From: Acidobacteriota bacterium
GTDB taxonomy: Bacteria > Acidobacteriota > UBA4820 > DSQY01
Direction of reading: 5' to 3'
Assembly: GCA_021787565.1 (NCBI GenBank)
Contig: JAJYLT010000021.1
Coordinates: forward strand, 1 to 64,000
DNA: 64,000 nucleotides
Shown here: positions 44,763 to 51,598 of the stretch, piece after piece
Position numbering within the stretch: the stretch's first letter is position 1
Layout: each line of letters opens with the position of its first letter
Notes under the pieces: generated by a model
Databases searched by the model: none
Told to the model about the DNA's origin: nothing
Seen by the model: only the letters and a program-made list of their open reading frames with translations
Position numbers and translations under genes: made by a program

Positions 44763-44928
44763 CTTGCTGCCTTCGTTCCGCCGGGCCGCCTCCGTCGTGG
44801 AGACGACGCCCGCCACCGCCCCGGAGACGGGGTTCGTGCCGTCCGTGACGAGGCCCGTGATGAAGCCGACCGGCGAGGTGGCCTTCAGGAAAACGTAGCG
44901 GCCTTCGGAGAGGACCATCGGCCACGGG
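44720..44928 (-). pseudogene. Displaced fragment of the giant surface-protein gene
   Basis: About 200 bases nearly identical to 58575-58769 of the giant gene, same strand. The minus-strand reading is EGRYVFLKATSPVGFITGLV, then TDGTNPVSGAVAGVVSTTEA and RRNEGSKGFTAETQ. Homology stops at about 44928, where the transposase remnant begins, and fades on the other side into the inverted-repeat element. It has no start and no domain of its own. A copied or moved gene piece, not a functional gene. Confidence 0.7.
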
Positions 44929-45567
44929 GACGATCAGCCGAACAGGACTCGCGACGCTTCTGCGCCCCGCATCACGGCCCGCTATCCCAATCACGTCTGG
45001 AGCGCCGACCTCACGATCATTCTGCGCTGGGGCGTCTTTCCCCTCTTCCTCTTCGTGGCCATCGACCACTACTCGAGGAAGGTCATGGCTGTGGTCCCCC
45101 TCGAAGGCCCCAACGCCGCCTGGACCGCTGACGCCATGGAGAAGGCCTTCCGGCGCTGGGGCGCCCCAAGACACCTCATCACCGACCGCGGCGTCCAGTT
45201 CACCAGCACCGCCTTCGGGGAACTCCTCGCCCACTACGCCGTGAAACGCCGCCTGGGCGCCGTCGGCAAGCATGGTTCCATCGCCGTCACCGAGCGCGTC
45301 ATCGAAACCCTCAAGTACGAATGGCTCCGACGCGTCCCGCTCCTCAAAGGCTTCTCCCACCTCTCCCGCCTAGGCTCGGAGTTCTCCCTCTGGTACAACG
45401 CCTTTCGCCCCCACACCGCTCTCGGCGGCGCGAGACCCGATGATCTCTACTTCTCGCACCCCTTCAAGCCCCCAGGCAAGACGGACAAGCTCGTCCCTCC
45501 CAGCGTGCGGCGGCACCGATTCACGGAAAGTGGCGTCACCGCCTACTTCCTCGAAGACTGCGCCTGA
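44929..45567 (+). pseudogene. 5'-truncated DDE (rve) transposase
   Basis: The integrase core of an IS3/IS481-like transposase. Readable protein begins around ITARYPNHVWSADLT (first catalytic Asp), then LITDRGVQFTSTAFGE (second Asp), VTERVIETLKYEW (Glu) and the YNAFRPHTALGG ending, finishing at the TGA at 45567. All three acidic residues remain, but the amino-terminal helix-turn-helix and start are gone. The frame instead runs back into the giant-gene fragment and meets a stop at 44896. A GTG at 45055 could start only a useless fragment. Confidence 0.8.
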
Positions 45568-45956
45568 GCCGCGGCCTTCCTAGCGGCGCACCCCCCTCGC
45601 CGCCCTCGCCAAGGCCAACGCGCTTCCGCGCTTGACTGGCCAAAGTTCGGTGCCCAAGCCGAGCCAGCGTACCCTCTTCCATCCAAGGATGGCCGCACCC
45701 TCCCCACACTGTCCGCCTCTCGACCCTAGCGGTCCCACCGCCATCCCCCAAAACTCCTCCCTTCAGCCCCTTTCGGCCTCACTTTCCACGGTCCCATGCG
45801 CGCGTGACAGGGACATATTGACCCTAGCGGTCCCGCCGCCATCCCCCAAAACCCTTCCCTTCATCCCCTTTCCGCCTCACTTTCGGAGGTCCCATCTCCG
45901 TGAGACATGCACAAGCGTCACCGCCTACTTCCTCGAAGACTGCGCCTGAGCCGCGG
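45533..45956. repeat. Perfect 42-bp direct repeat, 382 bp apart
   Basis: 45533-45574, covering the last 11 codons and the stop of the transposase remnant, is repeated exactly at 45915-45956. This looks like a duplicated IS right end or a second insertion or partial tandem copy. The second copy supplies the last codons and stop of the minus-strand gene 45925-47319. The 45575-45914 spacer has no gene; most of it is the 98-bp tandem repeat. Confidence 0.85.
45722..45914. repeat. 98-bp imperfect tandem repeat
   Basis: GACCCTAGCGGTCCC opens two copies, at 45722 and 45820. Both continue with CGCCATCCCCCAAAAC, a CTTCA-CCCCTTTC-GCCTCACTTTC stretch and a GGTCCCAT end, with scattered differences. The first copy ends in GTGACAGGGACATATT, which could be the original outer end of the DDE element (inference). 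Confidence 0.7.
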
Positions 45957-47319
45957 TGGGGAGGAACGAGGTCTGACCCTGCCAGGAGTGCTCGAGGTAT
46001 ATGTTTGTCTTCCCGGCTGGCATGCCCTTTCTCCATCTCACGACGTGAATGCCGATGGAATCGCCTTCCTTCCCGCTCACGCTGGCCTCGAAAGAGCCAT
46101 CCTTCTGGCTCTCGACGCTGACAATATCGATGATGTCGCTCGGCTGGCGTCCCTGGCCTAGGAAAGACTGGTTGACTACTTCGACCGAGCATCCGGGCTC
46201 TATGGAGCCCTCCTTTCCTTTCACGATGAGCCGGTCATCGCGCGTATGGTCCACGAAGGCCCAAATCCTCCGCCCGTCCACATCGGGGTTGTCCTCCTTG
46301 AAGGGCAGCGTCACGGGAAGAGGCAAGGGCTCGCAGTAGTGAGCAGAGTCACCGTCGTTCAGGTTGCGCGAGCCGCGCGGGTTCGCCACGACTGTAATGG
46401 ATCGGCTGAGCCGTCTTTCCTGGTCGAATGGGTCAACGTCCACAAGCATTCTGCCGTAGACCTGTCCGTCCCTCGCCCTGAAGTACAGCCATTTCGTTAT
46501 TGCGGGCAACCACCCAATCTTGAGCTGGCAAGGTGCGGACTCCAAGCTAACGTCGTTCGTGTACCCAGCCGGCGGCGCTTCGCGCAAGAAGGGGTCGCGC
46601 GCAACCCGAAGAGTCGCTCCGTTCAGGCCCACGACCCTGGCCGTGAAACTCGTGCCATCCGTCTTGGCAGCCGTCTTCGCGTTGAGCACCTGCAATTCGA
46701 AGTCGCAATCTGCACAATCCTCTGGTTCCGCTTGGTCCGCCAAGACGCTTATCCGGGAGCGGCAGTCATCCGTGATTGGTATATCACGCACTTGCCACCG
46801 AAACTGGATCATTCGATCCGGTGGGCCCATGTGTCCTATGTGATAATCAAACCGCGTCTCCGGTTCGACCTTCTTCCACGGATCCTTCGGGTCATGGCGC
46901 CACAGCCACAAGCCGCGCCCTTGATAAACAAACTCGCCGCCGCAATCCACATACTGCTCATACCACTCACCCGTCGTGTTCTGAAAGCTTTTCCCCGCAA
47001 CCAGAACCGCTGTGACTCTTAGAGGTTTCGAATCGTATTCGAATTGTCCCGTTCCATCGGTCCTTCTAGCGACGTTCTCGATGCGAAGGCCCATAGCCCG
47101 CGGATATAGAGCGAAGACCATATCGTAGTAGGGTACGCGATGGCCGTATTGGTCATACGTCGTCCCCGCGATCCTAAAGCAGCTCACTCTTCCCCTCGAC
47201 CGCACATATCTCCAGTGATTCTCGCGATCAGGAGAAAGAATGAAGTAGTAGAGAGGCCCTACAACGCAGAGCGCCCCAAAGGCGGCAAGAATCCGGAGAA
47301 GCCATTTTTTGCACATCAT
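45925..47319 (-). CDS. Membrane-anchored or exported hypothetical protein
   Basis: 464 residues. Residues 4-27 form one amino-terminal hydrophobic segment (WLLRILAAFGALCVVGPLYY), a signal anchor or signal peptide. The rest is a large extracytoplasmic region with no motif I recognise. It contains several Cys pairs (DCADCDF) and is beta-rich. Base composition is visibly less GC-rich than the housekeeping genes, which suggests transfer. The start lies 4 bases after the stop of a decayed gene (47324), mirroring the giant-gene pair at 51.6 kb. The last nine codons come from the 42-bp IS-end repeat, so the natural carboxy terminus is probably altered. Confidence 0.65.
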   Translation of the reverse strand: MMCKKWLLRILAAFGALCVVGPLYYFILSPDRENHWRYVRSRGRVSCFRIAGTTYDQYGHRVPYYDMVFALYPRAMGLRIENVARRTDGTGQFEYDSKPLRVTAVLVAGKSFQNTTGEWYEQYVDCGGEFVYQGRGLWLWRHDPKDPWKKVEPETRFDYHIGHMGPPDRMIQFRWQVRDIPITDDCRSRISVLADQAEPEDCADCDFELQVLNAKTAAKTDGTSFTARVVGLNGATLRVARDPFLREAPPAGYTNDVSLESAPCQLKIGWLPAITKWLYFRARDGQVYGRMLVDVDPFDQERRLSRSITVVANPRGSRNLNDGDSAHYCEPLPLPVTLPFKEDNPDVDGRRIWAFVDHTRDDRLIVKGKEGSIEPGCSVEVVNQSFLGQGRQPSDIIDIVSVESQKDGSFEASVSGKEGDSIGIHVVRWRKGMPAGKTNIYLEHSWQGQTSFLPTAAQAQSSRK

Positions 47320-47323
47320 CTGG

Positions 47324-47741
47324 CTACCGCGGTTGGTTATAGGGTATGTTCAAGTCGAGTATGAATTGGCGCCAGAAAGCTCGCCTCTTCGCCAGGAAGC
47401 TCCTAAATTGGCCGCTATGATAGATGTGCATGTTCGCTTCAATGCGGCTTGTCACACCGAACAGCGGCTGCATGTCCTGGCTTGTGTCAAATCCAGCCAC
47501 CGGGCTGTCCTCCGCCCCGATGGCTCCCAAATAGGATTGGGCCCCAAAGGAGAGCGTGCGGAAGATGTCGTCCTGGGTGGGAGGCGTGCCGTCTGGTTTG
47601 TTCACAATCCACGTTTCATGAATACAGGTTTCTTCGCCAGTATAGGGATCTCTGACCACCGTGTCACAGTAGGTATCGCCAGTCCCACCAGCATCCTTCG
47701 CGAAATGGATCCCGTCTGTGGCGGACGCCTTAAGGAAGGTG
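47324..47741 (-). pseudogene. 3' part of a surface-protein gene cut by IS66
   Basis: About 138 codons ending at the TAA at 47324. It begins TFLKASATDGIHFAKDAGG right at the IS66 edge. The frame and bases line up with the piece on the other side of the IS (50387-50457): joined, they read SGTAPYL-TFLKASATDG, against SGTAPYL-TFFGGNQ in the giant protein. The remaining carboxy-terminal part (CIHETWIVNKPDG, DMQPLFGVTSRIEANMHIYH) has no match that I recognise. It is the tail of a separate propeller-containing gene, disrupted by the element. Confidence 0.65.
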
Positions 47742-47822
47742 GTAAATCCTCGCCGTACCCCGCCTGGACTCGGGTGGGGGTCCGTGGCCATGCTGGAACC
47801 TTCCTTGTGAGGAGGTTCGGGG

Positions 47823-48134
47823 ATGGCGAGGCGCAAGACGGTGGGTGCGGGGCGCGGCGTGGCGGCGGTGGTGGGCATGGCGAGGCTGCCTGTCCGGGTG
47901 GAGGCGTTTCGTGAAGGGCTCCGGGAGGGGCTGAAGCGGCTCGGCGATACGGAGCAGGGCGTTTTCCGGGAGGTCCGGTTGGCGGGGGCGCCCTCAGGGG
48001 GCTTTGCGGAGGCCAGCCTTCCAAGCGGACGGCCGGACTCGGCGCGCGGACTCTGTGTGGTACTGCCGGGCGGCCTTCGAATCGAGGGACTGGATGTTGA
48101 AGGCGCGGCGGCGCTGGCGGGGCTGCTGTCGTGA
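47823..48134 (+). CDS. IS66 TnpA-like accessory protein
   Basis: 103 residues, first gene of the element. A basic amino terminus and a short helical part lead to LPGGLRIEGLDVEGAAALAGLL, the ending typical of small IS66 TnpA proteins (a GG-hydrophobic strand and an Ala/Leu helix). A clear helix-turn-helix is not visible, so it is a shortened or diverged version. GAGGAGG lies nine bases before the ATG. Its stop overlaps the GTG of tnpB (GTGA). Confidence 0.65.
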   Translation: MARRKTVGAGRGVAAVVGMARLPVRVEAFREGLREGLKRLGDTEQGVFREVRLAGAPSGGFAEASLPSGRPDSARGLCVVLPGGLRIEGLDVEGAAALAGLLS

Positions 48135-48508
48135 TCGGCTCCACGGGGCGGGTGCGGGCCTTCGCCTGCGCCTCGCCGGTGGATATGCGCAAGGGCTTCG
48201 ACGGGCTCTTCGCTCTGGTCCGGCGGGAGCTCTGCAGGGATCCGCTTTCGGGAGACCTCTTCCTCTTCGTGAACAAGACGCGCAAGCGGGCGAAGGTGCT
48301 GCTGTGGGACGGCACGGGGCTGTGCCTCTACGCCAAGCGGCTGGAGAAAGGCTCCTTCGCCTGCCTCTGGCGGGAGGGCGCGGGGCCGGGGCTGGACCTG
48401 ACGGTGACGGAGCTCCAGTTGTTCCTGGAAGGCGCCTCGGTCGTGGGGAGAATAGCGCTCAGCCCGGCGCCCTTCTTGTTGACAACAGAGAACCGCCGAT
48501 CCGGTTAG
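48131..48508 (+). CDS. tnpB: IS66 Orf2 (TnpB) protein
   Basis: 125 residues matching the IS66 Orf2 family: VRAFACASPVDMRKGFDGLFALV, then GDLFLFVNKTRKRAKVLLWDGTGLCLYAKRL. The protein is required for IS66 transposition with unknown mechanism. GTG start overlapping tnpA; full family length, so apparently intact. The nuclease TnpB of IS200/IS605 is unrelated despite the same name. Confidence 0.92.
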   Translation: MIGSTGRVRAFACASPVDMRKGFDGLFALVRRELCRDPLSGDLFLFVNKTRKRAKVLLWDGTGLCLYAKRLEKGSFACLWREGAGPGLDLTVTELQLFLEGASVVGRIALSPAPFLLTTENRRSG

Positions 48509-48571
48509 CACAGGCCCTGCAAACCGATCAATAGCCTTGACATACCATGCTAATCATGCTATCATGCCTAT

Positions 48572-50107
48572 ATGGTTGATCTCCGCTCCGAACACGACAT
48601 CGAGACCGTTCGCCAGGTGGCTCTGCTTCTCGGCCGGGAGAACGGGCGGCTCGTGGAGCAGAACAAGAAGCTCCGTCTGGAGATGGCCGTGCTCCAGGGC
48701 CGCGATCCCTCGTCTCTCCAGATCGAGCTGGACCTCGCCCAAGAGCTGCTCGCCCAGCGGGAGCGGGCCCTCTTCGGGCGCTCCTCCGAGAAGCGCCCGG
48801 CCCCGGAGGGCGAGGCGGGTGAGACCGCTCTAGAGCCTCCCAAGCCCAACACGGGCCACGGCCCCAAGGCCCAGCCGCTGCTTCCGGTCGTGGAAGAGGT
48901 CCACGATCTGCCCGAGGACGGGCGCGCCTGCCCCGTCTGCGGCGGGATGCTGAGGCCCCTCGGGGACGAGGCCGAGGAGTCGGAGGAGATCACCGTGGTG
49001 GAGCGGCGCTTCGTCGTCGTGAAGCACCGCCGCCTCAAGTACCGCTGCACCTGCAACGCCTGCGTGGTGACCGCCCCGGGGCCCGTGAAGCTCATCCCCG
49101 GCGGGCGCTACTCGGTGGACTTCGCCGTGGAGGTGGCCGCCAGCAAGTACCTGGACCACCTGCCCCTGGAACGGCAGGCGAGGATCATGGCCCGCGAGGG
49201 CCTCGATGCCACCTCCCAGACCCTCTGGGACCAGATCGAAGCCCTCGCCCGGCACCTCCGGCCCACCCTCCACGCCATCCGGGCGAGCGTGCTGAGCGAG
49301 CCCCTCGTGCACGCCGACGAGACCACCTAGCCGTATCTCGGCAAGCGGTCCGAGGAGAAGCCCGGCCGGTTCTGGACGTGGTGCGCCTCCACCGGGCGCG
49401 CCGTCTGCTATGCGATCCTGCCGTCCCGCTCGGCCCAAGCGGCGAAGGAGGTCCTGGGGGACTACCGCGGCATCGTCATGGCCGACGGCTACAGCGCCTA
49501 CGAGAAGCTGGCCAAGGAGGGAGGGGGCTTCGCCCTCGTCCACTGCTGGGCCCACGTGAGGCGGAAGTTTGTGGAGGCCGAACCCTTCTTTCCCGAGGAA
49601 AGCGGCCCGATGATCGCCCTCATCGGGAAGCTCTACGCCGTGGAGCGGAAGGTCCCCCGGGCCGGGCCCGAGGCGAGCGAGCAGGCCCGCCAGGACGAAG
49701 CCGCCCTGCGCCTCACGCTGAGGCACGAGCGCTCCAGGCCGGTGGTCCGGGAGATTCAGAACCTCCTCATGGAGCTCAAGGGGAGCATCCTGCCCCAGTC
49801 CTCCCTCGGCAAGGCCGTGGCCTATACGATGCACCTGTGGACCGGCCTCACGGCCTTTCTGAACAACGGCGTCGTGCCGCTGGACAACAACCCTGCCGAG
49901 CGGGCCCTGCGCGGCGTGGTCGTGGGCCGCAAGAACCACTACGGCAGCAAGAGCTTGCGCGGCACCCAGGTGGCCGCCCTCTTCTACACCCTCTTCGAGA
50001 CCGCCAAGCTCTGCGGCGAGGAGCCCAAGGCCTACGTTCGCCGGGCCGCCCTCAACGCCATCTGCAACCCCGGCACCGTCACCCTGCCCGAAGCGCTGAA
50101 AGACTGA
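48572..50107 (+). pseudogene. tnpC: IS66 transposase TnpC interrupted by an amber codon
   Basis: A 512-codon IS66 transposase with one in-frame TAG at 49328-49330. Before it: a leucine-zipper-like helix (residues 10-65), a zinc-finger region (CPVCGG, CTCNAC) and LVHADETT with the first catalytic Asp. After it, in the same frame: PYLGKRSEEKPGRFWTW, MADGYSAY with the second Asp, HCWAHVRRKF, and NNPAERALR with the Glu. In related proteins DET is followed by Trp two residues on, so TGG has probably become TAG. The rest of the frame is undamaged, which suggests a recent mutation. Confidence 0.88.
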
Positions 50108-50386
50108 TCGTCTCGCCACCGGCCGCTCTCCTCTCCTCACGAACCGCTCGAACCCCGGCCCGCCCCCAGCCCCGCGTCGTGCCGCCAGCCGCCCTGCCCG
50201 GCCCGAACCCCCCAGGCCCGTCCGCCCGGGCGCTGCCCCGGCCGCCGGCCTTCAGCACTGATCCGCGGACCGCCGGAGTTTCCCGGGGCCCCGTTCCTGA
50301 AACCGGGCCCACGCGCCTTCCTGCGCCCGCCCAAGGCTACCTCGCCATCTCCACCCTTCGCCAGACGGGGCACGGCGAGGATTTAC

Positions 50387-50457
50387 AGGTACGGGGCCGT
50401 CCCGCTGATCTCGTACGCGCTGAGGAACCCCATCCCCGACTCGCCTCCGCCCACGGC
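50387..50457 (-). pseudogene. Second fragment matching the giant gene, abutting IS66
   Basis: 71 bases matching 55881-55951 of the giant gene with about one difference (GCGCTG against GCACTG). The minus-strand reading is AVGGGESGMGFLSAYEISGT, then APYL, part of the propeller region. The match begins exactly at the IS66 end and stops about 5 bases before the stop of the neighbouring gene. In frame it continues across the IS into 47741-47324. Confidence 0.7.
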
Positions 50458-50459
50458 AA

Positions 50460-51587
50460 TCAGTGATTGGGATGGAACTGGGAGCGTGGAGACTGCCTCT
50501 GCGGCGAGGACAAGGGGGGTACCTGCCCCAATGGCGCCGGCGAAGCGGGGGGTGGCGCCTGCGGACTCGTCCGTGCTGGGGTGGCGGTTGAAGGCGCAGG
50601 CTGGGCCGCGGGCGATTGCTCGCAGGGTGGCAGGCCCTTCACCCCCATGCACTCGCAATGGAGGTCCTTAAAGAAATCAAGATCGAGAAGGTCGGGCGAG
50701 ACTCCGGTCTCTCCCCAGAGGGCCTGTTTGGCTCTGATGTCCACACAAATTAGCTGTCGTGTATGCCCGAGGAGGTCCGCGCGCTGGGCCGCCGGAATCA
50801 CGGGGACCCCAGGGAGGCTATACGAGGGGTCAACGTAGCTCCTCATAGTCAGGCAGCAATTCGTCAGGAATCCCCAGTATCCTGATTTGAAGTACGGCGC
50901 ATGGCCTCCATTGCCGTAGCCGCAGCCCAGGGCCGCTGAAAGTCCCGGCCAGTGGTCCAGGATGATCTTGTACGTGGCCAGGAAGAACCGCCCCTCCTCG
51001 TAGGTGGGATTCAGCGTGCCGGGGGGGATTCCACATTGCGCGATATAGGGGGCTTCCAAGACGCGGTCCTTCTCGGGAAGTGCGGCGAATTTAGGGAAGG
51101 TCTTCTCATCAAAATAGGGCAGTACATGCCCCCACGGCTTCTTGTTGTACCGCGGGGGATCTACTACGTAGATCGTGTGACCACCGGCAGGGTTGACTTC
51201 GATTTCGTAGCTGTCCATCCGGACGTTGGAGATCTCTGGAATCGTGATCCAGCCGTCCTCGGCGTGGAGGAAGTCCCGCCAACCACAGGATCGCTCCGTC
51301 TTGAACTGCTCGCTTCTCCAATCGCTGAAATCTTGGTATGGGATCTGCTTCCCTTGAGCGACCAGTGCGTCATATTCTCTCTTTTCTCTCTCGAAAAGCT
51401 CCTTTCGCTCCGCCCTTGTTAGATGGGTTCGCAGACAGGTCACGTCAATCATGACCCATTCGGCAGGCTGCCCGGTTTCCTTATAGACGATCCGAACGCG
51501 TGTGGCGGGTATCGTCACTTGCCGACCGGAGCCAAGGGCCGCAACCGACAGGGCGCACAAGAATGCGATGAAGACGATTCTCTTCAT
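50460..51587 (-). CDS. Secreted hypothetical protein downstream of the giant gene
   Basis: 375 residues. Residues 1-19 are a signal peptide (MKRIVFIAFLCALSVAALG). The mature part starts with a beta-rich region (VTIPATRVRIVYKETGQPAE), which could be a carboxypeptidase-regulatory-like domain since it continues WVMIDVTC. A Cys-containing region follows (CGYGNGGHAPYF, NCCLTMRSY). The last 50 residues are Pro/Ser/Ala-rich and low-complexity. GGGAG precedes the ATG, which lies 11 bases after the giant gene stop, so the two are co-transcribed. No family recognised. The 3' end abuts the giant-gene fragment, so the tail may be new. Confidence 0.7.
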   Translation of the reverse strand: MKRIVFIAFLCALSVAALGSGRQVTIPATRVRIVYKETGQPAEWVMIDVTCLRTHLTRAERKELFEREKREYDALVAQGKQIPYQDFSDWRSEQFKTERSCGWRDFLHAEDGWITIPEISNVRMDSYEIEVNPAGGHTIYVVDPPRYNKKPWGHVLPYFDEKTFPKFAALPEKDRVLEAPYIAQCGIPPGTLNPTYEEGRFFLATYKIILDHWPGLSAALGCGYGNGGHAPYFKSGYWGFLTNCCLTMRSYVDPSYSLPGVPVIPAAQRADLLGHTRQLICVDIRAKQALWGETGVSPDLLDLDFFKDLHCECMGVKGLPPCEQSPAAQPAPSTATPARTSPQAPPPASPAPLGQVPPLSSPQRQSPRSQFHPNH

Positions 51588-51598
51588 GTCTTGCTCCC

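Larger units (their letters stand above)
47742..50386 (+). mobile_element. IS66-family insertion sequence
   Basis: 2,645 bp bounded by imperfect inverted repeats: GTAAATCCTCGCCGTACCCC at 47742 and its complement GGGGCACGGCGAGGATTTAC ending at 50386 (one mismatch in 20). It carries the three IS66 genes in order (tnpA-like, tnpB, tnpC). The last 280 bases (50108-50386) are a non-coding right arm. Neither flank shows the 8-bp target duplication usual for IS66 (GGAAGGTG left, AGGTACGG right). The TnpC internal stop suggests that it can no longer move by itself. Confidence 0.9.

Noticed and set aside
45055-45567. An intact 170-residue transposase
   Set aside because: Conserved residues, including the first catalytic Asp, lie upstream of this GTG, so it is a truncated remnant.
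47324-48511. A 395-codon minus-strand gene spanning the IS66 left end
   Set aside because: Only the last 138 codons are protein-like; the rest is antisense to tnpA and tnpB. It is annotated as a truncated gene instead.
49328-49330. TAG in TnpC as a pyrrolysine or programmed readthrough codon
   Set aside because: It sits at a conserved Trp site in an IS transposase and nothing else suggests pyrrolysine; a nonsense mutation is simpler.
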